Below, piece by piece: positions 39,272 through 53,306 of a stretch of 64,000 nt of DNA. The translations under genes and the position numbers were made by a program. Within the stretch, counting starts at the first letter, position 1, and each line of letters starts with the position of its first letter. The notes under the pieces are model-generated. The model had not been told where the DNA came from. It did not search any database and was given only the letters and a program-made list of their open reading frames with translations. Source of the DNA: Gnetum montanum (lineage: Eukaryota > Streptophyta > Gnetopsida > Gnetales > Gnetaceae); NCBI GenBank assembly GCA_015680685.1, contig MNCI01017521.1:96078-160077 (forward strand), in the 5' to 3' direction.

Positions 39272-41590
39272 ATTGGCACTTCATTGTTAAGTCTTAATTA
39301 GTTAAAGTTGTCTACTGATGAGGATGGGGTAAATGCAAAAATCATATTCATGATGACATCACATTTATGGTTATGTCTCTATGTCTCTATTTCCTAAAAT
39401 ATGACATGCATATTAAAAAAAAAAGGTTTTAAAAAACCTTTTAAAAAGTAAATTATATTAACAAGAAATTAAACATAATTACATCATGATATAGAGGTGT
39501 AAAAGGAGCACATCATGCCATAGGGAAGTAGAAGGGGCACATTAAAAGATATATGGCCAAGGGGCTCCAACAAAAAATGTAGTGCTTAAAAGACAAAAAA
39601 AGAAAAATTATGCCTCTGACAAAGCCAACTAGACAGTAGATGGACTGTAATAAGAAAACAACAAACATAAACAAATGAAAAGATATCATAGGCATAGCAA
39701 GTAGGGTATCATTATGATGAGTCTAATGGTTAGCTAGAGGCACAAATAATCATGCTCTAAGAAGGGTTTAGCCTAATTAAAAACCTACACATTAAGCATG
39801 TTGGTAATCTAGAAAAAGCTAATACATATTGTGGTGCTTTTAATACCTACAACAGATGATTAGGACATGTAAGCATGTTCATTTTATCCTTCAAGAAGAT
39901 GATGCTAGTTATCACGTTCATGGAATTAAAGTAGGCTTGTAGAAGCTAAGAGAACTAGAAGAGTTATGAAATAGCCACAACATTAAACACACATTAACGT
40001 AGGAGGTGTTTAAAAGTAAGGCTATAGAAATTTTCCTATAAGGGGCTAGTGGGATGTTTAGGAGTTGGTACGTGAGAGTTACATAATAATTTTTCAAGGC
40101 TCAAGGATGAAAGGTAGAGGTGCAATCATGATTAGAAGTAGATAAAGGAGAAGAACAATGGAAAGGACCATCACTGATGGGCATAATATCATCTAGGTAG
40201 GTCTAGAAAGTAGTTAACACTAGTCGACACTAAATATATTTTGCAATGGTAAGTACACTATAATTAATCTTAGTGTTAGTAAAGTTTTCAATATTATTTA
40301 GGATGTCAATGGGAGTACTGTTGGTGTTTAAAGATCTAAAATCTTAACTCCTAGGCACCATCACTAGTATTTTCATCAAGATCAACCCAACATTACATAG
40401 AATACATCATCAATAACCTTAAGAAAACATTTTAAAATCAACAAAATCAACATCAATGTCAAATTCTTCAAGGAATCTGAATTTCACACCTATTCAATTG
40501 TCATTTAATGGTAAATTTACATCCTTATAGAATTAAACGACAATTTAGTGCCCAACATTTAAATAACATTTAGACTTCAACTTCATTAACTTTAAAGATG
40601 ATTTAATTTCTTGTACTATTCAAATTTATTTCAATTTCTAAAATCAAAAGAGCATCATTAATTTTAATGCTCAACATCAAATTATACATGCCAATTTGAA
40701 ACTCCTCAAAACTTTTCATTTTAACTTTCAAAAAATAAACCAAAAGGCAAAATCAAGACTATAAATAACCAAATTAATGATCAAATCAAGGTTATATGAT
40801 TGAATAATTTGGACATCCAGAAAGTCTTTTCTATAATAAAATAAAGAGCCTTGAACATCCTTTTTCATCTAGGCTAATGTTCAATTCCAAACTAGGCATT
40901 GTTTTCTTAAAGTTCCTTTATTTTGAAGGTTGAAATTCTTCATCTTTAATAGTAGCAAGGAATAGAAAGTTGGATTAGTTTTTCCTTTATCTAGGAAATA
41001 GTTCAATTCTTCCCTTGTTAGAGAATTTCAATAGCATTTGGAGAGCTCTATTTCCATTCCCATTCCCATTCTACATTGCTGATCAAATGTGGATGTTAAT
41101 ATGACTATAATTTCTATTTCAAAGAATTTTATCAACATTCTTTTCTTAATTTTATTCTTTTAATCTTGTTTAATCTTTTAAATTTATCCTCTTTCCTTCC
41201 ACCTTCTAAATTTCTTAAAACATTTGTTGTAAGTTCTTTAAGTTCTTGTTTGATTTAGAATTTCATAGACCATTTAAGACCATTTGTAAATGTTTTCACA
41301 AGTGCAAAAACCTCTCATTCCTAATAGAGGAATTTTTTAGAAACATGTTTTTATGATGCCTTTAGTGGAGTTGAGGGGTGCCTTTGGTTTTTTTTGTATT
41401 TTTCTTAATTTTATTAATATATCTCGTTCTTCTTTATTTATTTAAAATTTCACATTTTACTAAATTGCATGTTTTTATTAAACTATATGTTTTTATATTG
41501 ATGTGTTCTTGTTTTACAAAAATTTATCCTATATACACTTAGACATTCTTTTGTGTAATAGAGAATTTCTATTTTTTGTGTTTATAGAAT
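39272..41590 (+). other. AT-rich stretch, no recognised gene (copy B)
   Basis: Matches 4,173-6,360. It contains a ~130-base insertion unique to copy B (about 39,372-39,500) with a strong A-rich hairpin (aaaaaggttt / aaacctttt). No gene or RNA gene seen. Confidence 0.5.
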
Positions 41591-44500
41591 GAATATTTAG
41601 ATGGACTTCAACAAAAGACCTTTAATGACCCTGAGAAGGTGCAGGTGTTTAAGAAACTTAACACTAATTCTTAGAGAAAAAAATACAAGCTTCTCTATGA
41701 AAAATTTAAATTACTCATGTTTTTAATATAAGACAAGAGAATCATGATGGCCTAGTACAAGTTATAGAATGATCTTCCATTCTTTAAACAAGCCTTAGAT
41801 AACCCAAATGAACTTAACCCTTTATAGGAAAAACTAAGTTGAGCCATGCTCTAGTATTGGATGAAATACTCAAGACTATTATTATGACTAAGAAAGCAAG
41901 GATTTAATAGCAAGTTACTTTCTATGTTGCCCAACTCATTAGAAAACAGTAGAGAAGTATCATTTTCAATGTTACCTAACTTGAAAATTAAGATGCTGAA
42001 GTAAGTGTAGATGACAATGAATAGAAAATGCCAGAACTATTAGTGTCCATTAGTTAGATGAAGTTAGTAGCTCCTCTTTTGATGCCACTTTTGGTAACAC
42101 ATGTTAAGATAACCGCTAATAAGTTCAATGAAGCTAAAAATATTAGTGACATAGAAGTTAATCTAGATAGTATGACAGTGAACATAAATATTAAGCATTT
42201 CATTCTTAAAAAAATTGCTTGAATTCATACATCTATACCCATCATGTCTATTATTTCTAATCCCACCTCTTTTGTTACCTCTTTTATTTCCTCTTTATCA
42301 ATCAATCCTATCATTTTCCACGTGCCTCTGAACTATAGATCATTAGCATCCACAAACATAGTTTTTGCATACTTTTCTATTCTACCAAATAATTTGAATA
42401 TTTTTGCCGTAGCTATAAACCATTCTACTTCTTATTTTATTTCTCAACCTTCCCAATCATCATCTCACATTTTCCATTATGTTTTATCTACCAACTCCAA
42501 TTATATCTCTACCTTTGCACATACTTCCTATGTCCCATCCATGTTAAGCAATCCAGTGTCTACAAATTTTTCAACCCAAATCCAAAACCTTAGCTTGTAG
42601 GTATAGATGGCTAAAGATTAGGATTGAAAGATAGTAGTTTGAAGGATAGGGTCTACAATGTTATACATTCATTAAACCTTGAATGAACTAATTCATCTCA
42701 GTGTGCTGTTTGTAGTATTGCCTAAGGAAGTTCAAGTTTCCAACTTCACTAAGTATTGCCTAAGGAATATTCACTCTTTTAATGATATACAATTACCATG
42801 CTTAGAATTTTCTCCATTTCTTTAACATGTAAAGCATTGGAATGGCATAGAACATTGTCAATGCATTCCATATGTTTGTTAGAGTAGTTACTGACTACCT
42901 TCATAGAAAGATTTAAACATAGCATCACTACAAGAGGAACATTCTTAAAATTCATAATAAGAAAGAAAAAACCCCAATAGAAGGTACCACTAAGTTCATT
43001 TAATGTTGGCTCGTTATGGCTATTGATTTAGAAGAGCCTTTTTCAAATACGAAAATGATGAATATTTTCAAGAATATGTTGAATAATTTTATTAATGCTT
43101 ATATCATCTATTCCTATCCTCAATCTCTAATTAATGCATTAGTTACTACTTGTGAAATTAAGATCATTTTTATTTAGATTAATGATCATGAATGGAATGC
43201 ATTTGGCAATAAGGTCGGTAAGAGTAAGAAAATAGAGAACTCAACCATTGCTACATTTTTCTATCCTTTTTATCTTATTTTTTGGAGGCAAACAATGTAG
43301 ATTCTTCATCTTTTCATGGTGTTGGAAATCTCAAAGATATTTTTATAAAGAGTGGAAATGTTTTAGGTTGTCATCTAAAATTTCTATCTTTGCACATGTA
43401 TCTTTTCCTACACTAATTCTTCATGTGGGAACCCTTATCTACTTTTCATAACATCTGGGCAATGTTATTATGTGTTATTTTTGGAGGATTCACTAGCAAT
43501 CCCTTGCCCATTTACCATAATAACTAGGCTCCATGATTATATTGCGTCACTTCTAGGAAATGCCTAGCATCTACAAAATCCAAAAAAGAACTCATTCATG
43601 AAATTTAGTAATGTTTTATAGTTTGTCTTCAACCTAACACTCACCCTCCTCCTTTCATATCCAAGCTTAGGACTAGCATTAGCAAAGTTTGCTAACTTTC
43701 TAAATACAAAACTAAATTTTCTAAAGGCACTAACAACTATTTTTAGTGTTCAACAATACATTTGAATACCTACAAATTTGGAAAAGAATCTACAATAGAT
43801 AGAGTAGGTAGAGGCTTCTAAGTAAATGACACTAACAAAGTATAAGCAACACTTGAAACAATTATTGAATATATGGCACAAACTAGGAAAAACATTTAAC
43901 ATCCCAAAAGATGTAATAGCTTAGTAATTTGAGCTTCTCACCATAAAGAAGAAGTTAGTATTATCTAAAGCACTAAATCAGCAAAGCTAGGTGAAGATTC
44001 TTATATTAAAATAGAAAGTAATTAAGCTCTAGGTTAAACTCAACATGGCAAGTCCTGACAACACACCTTAAAGATCTTGATAGATTTACAAAAGAAAAAA
44101 ATATGCATTTGAAGTATCCACGAATGCCTATGGAATAGGAATCAGTGTAGTTCTTTCACAAGAAGATAAAGTAGTATGTTATGAATCTTGTAAATTACAA
44201 GGAGCCAAGGTAAATTACTCAATCCATGATTTAGAATTACTAGCAATTATTCATGCTCTGAAAGTTTGGAGACATTATCTTTGTGAAAAGAAGTTTGTAC
44301 TAAAAACATATCACAAAAGTTTAGAATATTTGTAGAGATAACCTATTTTGAATACTCATCAAAGGCAATGGATAGACTTATTACTAGAATATGATTTTGA
44401 AATCAAATATATTCCTGACAAGAAAAACGTGGTAGCTAATGCCATTAGTTGAATGTGGAATTTAATGATAGGTGTAGTAATGACCCCTATGAAAGAAGAA

Positions 44501-45115
44501 ATTAAGAAAAAAATAAAAGAACACCCTTACTTTAAAAAGATTTTAATCAATATTTTCAATTAGCCTTAATACGAACTCACTTCTAATGGTTTATTGATAA
44601 AAGGACAAAGAGTATGCATACCAGAAGGAAATTTGAGTACATGAAGTACCATATGCAAGACACCCAAGTTATATTAAGATCTATATGATAATTCACAAAT
44701 TTTATTTTTGGCCTGGAATGAAGAATGATGTGTCTACATACATTAAAAATTGCCCAACATGTCAAAGAATAAAAGATGAATAGAGGAAACCTAGTGGATT
44801 ATTACAACCCTTGGAAGTTCCAACCTGGAAATGGGAAGATATCACTATGGACTTCATTGTGGAATTGCTAGTAACCAAAAAAGAAAATGACTAGATTTTC
44901 ATAGTAGTTGATCGTCTATCAAAGATGGCATATTTTATAGGTTTGAAATCTACAAACATAGCAGAAGAAATAGTCCAAAAATTCATATGAGAAATATTTT
45001 GATTACATGGTTGTCCAAAATCTATCACTTCAAACTAAGATCCCAAATTCATATCTAAATTCTAGAAAAACTTCTTCAGAGCACTTGGAACCCAATTGAA
45101 ATTTAGCATAGCTTA
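41591..45115 (+). mobile_element. gypsy-2 (copy B), retaining part of the integrase
   Basis: Same parts as 6,361-9,450: Ser/Thr-rich frame 42,244-42,600, gag remnant about 42,720-43,230 with a ~50-base deletion, and RNase H 44,080-44,560. In addition it keeps an integrase segment to 45,115, where the element 3 LTR begins. Confidence 0.72.
44640..45115 (+). pseudogene. gypsy-2 integrase fragment
   Basis: GMKNDVSTYIKNCPTCQRIK contains the C-x-x-C of the zinc finger, and GLLQPLEVPTWKWEDITMDF the first catalytic Asp. VDRLSKMAYFIGLKSTNIAE and LHGCPKSITSN follow; the usual SDRD motif has Asn for the catalytic Asp and a stop for Arg. FKNFFRALG-like sequence leads to SIAY, where the frame runs into TGATGAGTC, the start of the element 3 LTR. 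The sequence type (WKWEDITMDF, LSKMAYF) is that of plant chromoviruses. Absent from copy A. Confidence 0.85.
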
Positions 45116-45962
45116 TGATGAGTCACCAAATAAGTGACCCAATATCAAACCCTCGATATCGAATACACGATATCATATGTGCAAGTGATATAGAACACAT
45201 GATGTTGGAACCTATCTTGTTGGCTATAAATAAGAGACAAGGGCACTTAGTTTGGGGGAGCTTTTTTTCAATCCCTTAGTTGAACTCTTGTAGTTTTTCC
45301 CTTCCAGAGTTAGAATTATTTCTAAGTGCCCGTAGTAGGTGTCATAAAGTGAACGGATCTTTATTAGAGCATTGTGTACCTGAGCACACCTTATGTCCGA
45401 AAATAAAGATGAACTTTGTGATAAACCTTGCAACATTCAGAATAGCTTAACTATAGCATTTAATTACCATTATTTGATGCTTTCACTAGTTAAGCAATGT
45501 TATTTCTATAGAATTATTAATTATTAATTATCAATGAATCATCACACTCAACACGCCCACTTTGAGCATACGTGGAACACTTGGTAACCCAGTAACAACT
45601 AGTGTTTGGTAATCCCAGTAGTATTACACTAGTTTAGGATGTGTCTAGAGAGTGGGAATAGATGTTGGTGTTAGGATTTGATTCACATTAGAGTTATAAA
45701 AAATCCATTAGTTAATTAGATCTTTTCATTGCACACACTTAGGAGACTAAGATAGAAAATATAAAAAACATAAAAATCATATACCTCGAGTTTACTTAAC
45801 CATACCATTATGGCTTACAAGTAAGGTTGGGAAAAAAACGACTGCACAACTCATCCTTGTTTTGTGTAGGCACATAAGCACTTAATCCTCAGAGTTCAAT
45901 CAAATTGTGCATGAACACTCATATTCATATGGCTGAGTATAGGGATACCTCACTGCTCATCA
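45116..45962 (+). repeat. 5' LTR of element 3 (847 bp, complete), copy B
   Basis: It begins TGATGAGTCACC inside the gypsy-2 integrase and ends TCATCA. The TATA ctataaataag is well kept at 45,224-45,234. A palindromic U3 word cluster (ctcgatatcgaatacacgatatc) lies near 45,152, and aataaag near 45,401. The following primer-binding-like ttggcaccattgccaaag is at 45,963-45,980. Ends and layout resemble the element X LTR, so the two are related families. Confidence 0.85.
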
Positions 45963-46099
45963 TTGGCACCATTGCCAAAGATTTTGTTGTTTGTGTGTTG
46001 ATTAGAACTTAGGAAATCCTTCCATTGTTGGGAAAAACCCTTACAATTAGCTATCCTAACATTACCAAAAAAGGGGTATCACACACTAAGTAATCAATC

Positions 46100-47975
46100 A
46101 TGTCTCCTTCTTCTTATGAGAGTGTTTCACCAACTAGGTCCAACACCATGAATAATCAGAGGCAGGGTGCACATGATGATCTACTAGTGCCCCAACAATT
46201 TCACATGGTATATGCTCATCTTGATGAGTATATACTAGACTTTACCTTTATCCTCCACCAAGATGAATAACTAAGATGGCATGATTTAGAAGGTAATATA
46301 CTGCTACCTCTTGATCACTCAATTCCAAGCATGCTTCTTCATGCTCTCACATGAATTGGTATGCAACACTTACAGTTAGAGTACGTTATGCATGAATAAG
46401 ATTTGGAAGATTATTGACCCACAAAGGCACAACATCAGAGGGATTGACAATAAGAGAGACATTACGAATCCGTGAAGGGGAAGTGGTCTCAAGATGTTCC
46501 ATATGTGCTAAGTGAAAATGAGGATGGTGAACCAGTCTCAAAAGGTTTTCCACAAAATGACGTTCCTCTCATTGACTTCATTCAGGGAGTTGTGTATCAA
46601 AATCTTCACTAAACTATTCATAACCCAAGTTTTGATACCAATGGACACGAAGGGTCCAAAAAAGGAACACGAACACATGAAAATGATGGACATTTTGATC
46701 ATAACCACAACGAAGGCCACGACTACTGAAGAGAAGATGACAAGAACTTTCATGGTGCCAGTCCTCCTTCCTCTTCACCTTCATCATCTTCTTCCCCCTC
46801 TCCTTCAAGATCTAAATGTAGTCATAAAGAGAAAGACCATGAGGACAATAGTAAGTGAAATAGAAATCATTGACAAAACAATAGAGAAAGGGGACAAGGG
46901 CATTCCAGAGAGACACATCATGAAAGAAGGGAGAGTAGGAAACATCATAGGCATCATAGACATCATAGACAACATGATCACAATGAACTCCTACTCACCA
47001 CCCAAAGTATGTTAGATATAACATAGGCCATTAGGATCCCAACAAGGCATCAAAACTATAGTAGGATCAAAAGACTAGACATGAATAACATCCCACGATT
47101 TGAAGGGGGATACAATGTTAATCCTCAAAACCATTTAGAAGCATTCCACAATACATGTGCATTCCAAAATATAGAAAATGAGTAGAAAATGCTAAAGTTG
47201 TTCCCACAGACACTGATCGAGGAACTAGAAAGCTAGTACCAGTCCTTAGAATTAGAATCCATTCGTCGAGGAAGTACCATGTTGAAGCTATTCAATGATA
47301 AGTACCAAATGTACTCTTGAGTGTCCAACCTATGTAAGAAAATACAAGGATGGAAACAAGGAAGACACAAATCATTGGATGCTACCATGGACCAATATTA
47401 TTCATTATTACATCATTGCCCTAGCCATGGTTACTCGCAAAAGGAACAACTATGTCATCTCATAGATGGGCTCAGGTGCGAAACGTGAAGAACCCTTGGG
47501 ACTTATGCCCAAGGAAGGCTATTTGAGCTTAGAGCCCATCAAATACAAAGATTGTTGGGGCAAGTCACCAAGGAGGAAGATGAGTTGAGGAGAAGAGAAA
47601 GTGCGAAGGAGTACAATAGAGATCCTTCCCTCCGAAAGAAGGAAGCTAGACTTTGTGAAGATGAAGAAGAATCATCACTTGAAGAGATGGCAAATAGAAA
47701 TACTTTGTCCATTCAATTATTTGCATTAGAAATATCAGCAAATGTGGATTAAATGTGGAAATCTCTAAAAGACAAATTTCAAACTATCCTAAAAATAGTA
47801 GAGTCTAGAGAACAAAGTAGTAACCAAGAGAAAAGGAAAAAGAAAGAAGCTGAGTATGCACATAACAAGGGTAAGGGTAAGGTTACTGTCATTAAAGAGG
47901 TTGTGGATTTAAACATAGATGAGGATGGAGGATGTGAGATTTGCCAATATGACCATCCTAAGGGATGTTGCCTAG
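46100..47975 (+). pseudogene. gag of element 3 (copy B)
   Basis: ATG at 46,100, matching 10,431. It contains the same capsid pieces and the CEICQYDHPKGC motif near 47,935, then the junction with the TSO1-bearing repeat at 47,976. One open part, 47,552-47,752, is Glu/Arg-rich. Confidence 0.7.
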
Positions 47976-48792
47976 TGTTGGCACATTTTGGCCATTTCAT
48001 GGAGCAAAGATATGGGATGATTCAGACCTTTAAAATATTTCAATTTAACTATTTCAAATTGAAAGATGTAGGTTGAAAAGGTATTGATTCCTGTCATTCG
48101 TTTCCATTAGCTAAAAAGGATTGGATGAAAAGATGGAATGAAAGAAAACAATAAATAAAATAACTGGCAAATCTTTGGATACTGGTAAGGAACGAGCAGG
48201 ATCTATCCTTAGGGAAAATGTGGTAGAAAATAGTGTTTTAGAATATCGATATTTGCTCAAAGCATCTATGCTCTGCCTCAAATAATTTGGAAATAATTTT
48301 AAAAGAATAATTCTTGAACTTACCAAATATTCATGTAAGTTATTATGCGGTGATGAAACACAGAATTTTTTGCTTATAGCTTGTACATTGACCAAGATTT
48401 GATTTGACTAACAGAAGACAGTTACGTAGAAAAGTAATGTGAATATCGATGAAAACGAATTCATCACTGAGATAATATTATGGTCACTTTGCTTTACCTT
48501 TGGCTTGGGGCTATTCCCACCACTACTGCCTCAATCAATTATCTACAACTTAGTGATGTCACTCTACCGTCGCCATTTTTATTTTGTTGCTGAAGTAGCA
48601 TAGCACTTTCAGTTTAGTCGAAGCACAAAATGTAGAGATGATGTGAAAGCTGCTAATGCATTCTATATCGAGGTCAGCATTTATAAGCCAACAACATCTA
48701 CTACTACTACCACTTCTTCATCATCGCAGACCATCATTGTGTTTTTTTTTAGGATCATTCCCAATTTTCACTGGCTGATTTTGCGAGAGAAA

Positions 48793-49385
48793 ATGGATGA
48801 TTCACCTAAGCACACCATCATGACCTTGGTGTAGGCTCAGTCACCGATTACATAGGATTCACCATTTTTCAATTACTTGAATAACCTTTCTCCCATCAAT
48901 CTAGTGAAGTTAGCACATGTTTCTCAAACTCTCTCTGAGTTGAACTTCCCTCCTTCACTAGCAGTGTTCACATCACCTTAAGTTTCATGTTCAAAAGAAT
49001 CAAGCTTCATGAAAAGGCCTTTCCAATGGGATATAGAAGATAAAGAAATCAAGATGCCACGAATGGAGAGGACAAAGTACACAATTCAGACATGAACATG
49101 TCAAGTTCCAATACAGTAAATCCCCTTGATCATGCTGGAAAAGAGATAGCTTTTGATTCTTCTCTAGGAGAGAAAACCATCGGAGAGGTTAAGGGTGTTG
49201 GCACATTTTCTAGTTGTAGCCCCTCCCAATATTTGTTAGATCTAGTAGACAAAAAAAAAAATGGAGACACCACGTCCAAAGAAATCTAAAACAAGCACGT
49301 ATTCGCTTTGGATGCTCCCTTGAAATGCTTGTTGGAACAGAGGATAGAGGTGGGTTAAATTGTCAATTTGACAACTGGAAGAAGA
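48793..49385 (+). pseudogene. TSO1/tesmin-like N-terminal fragment (copy B)
   Basis: ATG at 48,793. Shares the two early TAG stops with 13,105, showing that they predate the duplication, and has an extra TAA near 48,980 and a one-base deletion near 49,070. An open piece, 49,092-49,289, reads NMSSSNTVNPLDHAGKEIAF. Confidence 0.62.
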
Positions 49386-49396
49386 ACTATGGAAAT

Positions 49397-49600
49397 AGGT
49401 TCTCTTATAGAGACATCAGCGAAGCCATTGGAGGATTCAACATCAACAAGTTGCTGGGTTCTAGCACCCTAGCTTCCATATATTGGGGCACTATCAGAGA
49501 TGGCACATGGTGGCAGCAACTGAACACCACACAACAACATTACCAGATGCAGCGGCAGCACCTTGTTTTGCAGAGGCAGTTGATATACGGTTCTCGCTGA
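49397..49600 (+). pseudogene. Receptor-kinase-like N-lobe fragment (copy B)
   Basis: RFSYRDISEAIGGFNINKLL, then ASIYWGTIRDGTWW, followed in the same frame by a Gln/His-rich run (QQLNTTQQHYQMQRQHLVLQ). Same truncation after DGT as copy A, so the fusion predates the duplication. Confidence 0.58.
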
Positions 49601-49777
49601 GATTAACATAGGGTGGAATAATTTGAAATTGTTTGCAGAAATCGAGCTGTTTTAGGCTTGATGCCTTCACATTCAGATGTGTCCTTAAAACGTGCATAGG
49701 AATCGGAGATTAATCGTTCGCTGCCAATTGGTTATCAAAGAAGGAAGAATCGGTTACTAGGAGATGATGTAAAGGAT

Positions 49778-50038
49778 GTGTTGCCAATTGAAGCACCTTC
49801 GGTAATGGTGCCAAGTAACCACCACCGTATTCAAATTTCTTTTTCCAGTAAACATGACTTTTCCAAGGAAGCCAGTAGCAAATTTTACGTGGATATAAAG
49901 CCAACATCAAGTGCAAATGTGTATGATTTAATTATACAGCATCAGAAATTTTCAAGGATCATCTTTACTAATTTTAAAGACCATGCAGCGACCTCCACCA
50001 ACATCTACACTAAGGTGGATGCTGAATTACTTTTTTAG
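49778..50038 (+). pseudogene. Unrecognised frame after the kinase-like fragment (copy B)
   Basis: An 86-codon frame corresponding to the C-terminal part of 13,974-14,351 (FYVDIKPTSSANVYDLIIQH). No family recognised. The segment upstream is broken by a TAG. Confidence 0.3.
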
Positions 50039-51668
50039 TACTGCCTGTTCATGAGAATTACTAGGGCTTAATGATATTTAATAATTAAAATTCTAAATAA
50101 AAATAAAATGACAATTGTATGGAGATATTATAGTATGGAGATCTTGGATTTTTTAAAAAAATTATTATATAGGTTGTTGCTTATAAAAGGAATATTTGTA
50201 ATATTTGCAAAGACACATTCCAATGTTAACATGATTTTCTCCTAACTTCATGTATAAGTTATAACTTCCTTACTTGGGAGAGAAGTTACCCAAGATATTT
50301 TGGAATATCTAACTACCTATGAGACCCTATAAAAAGGCTTCAGGGGTTAGAAAAAAAAAATATCACACACTAGGTCTTGGGAGGTCTTGGAGGAAGATTG
50401 AAAAGAAGATATTGTGAAAGATTGATTGTAAGATGACTTGCTAAAGACAACATTTCAGCCTCTTTGTCATAGTCTTGTGAGTTATGTTTATTTTTTATTT
50501 TGTTTAAATTGTTTAACTAGTGGTTTAGATAGTATCATGCTTGGCAAGTAATTTTGAGATTTTTAGATTGCTCTTATTGTTCTTGTTGCATGATAGAAAA
50601 TTTCTATTAAAATTTTTCCATAGAAGAGCTTGTCCTTGAAAGCGTTAAGAGCATTTTAGTAGTGAATTTTATTATTATGTAATGTATAAGAACTACTATT
50701 GAGATTGTTGTAAGAAAGCCTCTACATGTAATTAAGCCATTGAATGATTCAATAGTCAAAATGGTTCAGAAAATATTTGGTATTTTGATAGGACCAGAAT
50801 ACCTTCTCTTATGTTTAAAGTGAATCTCCATGGTATTTCAATCAAAAATTGTTAATTCTTTTGAAGGTTTTGTTGAATGCAATTGCTAACATCCATTATC
50901 TAGCCAAAATAGAGTCTCATACGTGATAGTTTATGTAACAATTTCTTGGATAGTATAGTGGGAATGTCTTGAAGAAATTGCTTATTTGAGCCTTGGAAGT
51001 TTGAATAATTCGTAGTTATTGAATTTGGGATAGCTTTATTATGAATTGTTTACTCGTATCATTTTACCTTGTTTAAACATTTGAGATCTTTACACAAATC
51101 TACTTTCTTGTTCTCTTCTTTCTATTTCCATTGAATCTCTCTCTATTTTTAGTTTTCTTGTAAAACTATCTCTTTCTCTGGGGAAAATTAGAAGTAGATT
51201 CGTAGAGTTGTGCTCAAATTTTTTTGCAAAACTTTATTTGTTACAAGTAGGTATTATAAGGACCGCATAGACTAGGCAATTGAACAAAATAGGAACCCTC
51301 AACAACTCACAGTACTTTACAAAGTTGGCTGAATCTCTTTAAGATAAGTCATTTATAGTTTAACACACAACTCAATCGTTTCATTTTTTACAATAGCACA
51401 CCGAAACAGCATACACATATACTCACATTAACTACTGAGTCTATTTGGAGGTATCTAGGCCTTGGTGTTGCCAGAGACCAGTAAGCACCTAAATCCTATT
51501 CGAGGACACTCGTTGGCTGTCACATCCCAAACGATCGCCAACATTTCTTCTGGTGCTAGAAGGAGGGCTGAAAATTTAGCCTCTAAGTTCATAAGCATTA
51601 TAATTTTAGCACATCAACCATTCTTTGTTACTATAAAGGCTTAAGAAATTAAATACTATTTTCAGTTC

Positions 51669-53306
51669 ATGACCAAGAAAATTGATAGTTTAGAAAATTT
51701 AAAAGTTTCAGAAGATATTCTTGATTCTAAGACTGATTCTTCATCAGAAGAAAAACAAAAGAAAGCTTTTGAATTGGGAACAAGTAGTGGAGTGAAAACT
51801 AGAAGATCATGAAAATCACCCATTATATCTGGTTTATCAATTTATAAGAGAAGATCTAGAAAGTCTAAGATTTCAACTATCCAAAGGATTAGGATGGAAA
51901 ATCCTTGATAAAGAGTTATATCATTAGGATTTCAAAATTATAATGATATTCCTAAGGTAGTTTACAAATATTTTCATGAGTCTTTCATTCCTAGAAAAGC
52001 TTGTTTAGCTGAAGAATATATTCACATGTTTGAGTTAGCTTTAGCTCATGCAAATATTCAACATCAAGATCAAGCTTGTAGGTTGTTTATATCAAATTTA
52101 AAGGATATGGCTTAGATTTGGTATTTGAACTTACCAAGTAATAGTATTATAAGTTGTGATGACATGAAGAATCTTTTCTTGGCCCAATTTGGTAATTAAT
52201 TAGATCAACAACAACTATACTCTAGGCTGATACAAGCTAAGCAAGGAGTTAAAGAGTCAATTAGAGATTTTAACATCAAGTTTCAATGAATTTCTGGACT
52301 CTTTCAAAGAAAATATAGGCCATTAGAAGAAATGCTTAAAGAAACTTATCTTAAGGCTGTCAACCCCAACATTTCAATTTAGTTAAGGAGAAATCCAAAC
52401 TTAACTATGCTAAATGACTACTTTAGTGAAGCTATATAGTTAGAGAAATAGTTAAACTTGAATCCTAAAGAAAATATTGCAATTTAAAAAAGAGAAGAAA
52501 GAGTTATGATTCCTATGCAAGATTTTGCTCAATTTAAAGCTTTACCAAGTCCATCTCATGTTAAGATAAAGCAAGAACATAAAAGAGTAGAATCTGCAAA
52601 CGGACAATTAATGAGAAATATGTCTAACAAAATAGTAAAGCTTGAAAAAGCCTTGGCAAGAGTTAATATCAAAGAAGAAAGGAAAACTAGAAAGCATAAA
52701 CATCAAGACACTAAGTTAGTAGAAGATGAGGATGAAAGTGATCTTATTATGTCCAACTTTCTTGATATTGAATCTGATAATGAGTTATCTAGTGTTCATT
52801 ATGCAAGTAAATCTTCTAGCAATGGATCTAGTGATACTTCTTCTCTATTAAGTTCTGAAGAAGATATGTCTTTAGATGAAGAATGCAATAACAATGAGGA
52901 AAATGGATATAATCTTCGATCTAAGGAAAGATTGACTACTTCTAGAACCCCAAATTTTATTACTAATACATCTACTAAGAGAAAAGTTTTTGAGCCAAAC
53001 AGGAGAGATAAGAATAAAGGTAAAGACAATCAAGTAGAGAAAAGCACTCCAAATCACTATTTTAATAAATGGATAAAGAAACCAAACTTTATTGGTGATG
53101 GAGAGTATGATATGATTGAAGAACTCAAATATGTCAAGGCCTATATTAGCTTTTATCAGTTGCTTCAAATAGGAGATCAACAAAGAAAGGCTTTAGAGTT
53201 CATTAAAGGTAAAATGAGAGTTAGAGAATCAGAGTTAAGTTATGTGTCTAACAATGATGAGAAATTAAAGATCTCGCATGATAAGGAAGCTCCTCCTTTT
53301 TTTTGA
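51669..53306 (+). pseudogene. Gag of element 4 (copy B), best-preserved C-terminal part
   Basis: ATG at 51,669. The segment lost in copy A at the N is present here (TRRS.KSPIISGLSIYKRRS: basic). From 52,506 to 53,306 a 266-codon frame is fully open: coiled-coil part, acidic Ser-rich part (SSNGSSDTSSLLSSEEDMSL), basic part (RRDKNKGKDNQ), then the pre-protease helix region. Again there is no CCHC knuckle, which supports its absence as a true property of the element. Confidence 0.8.
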
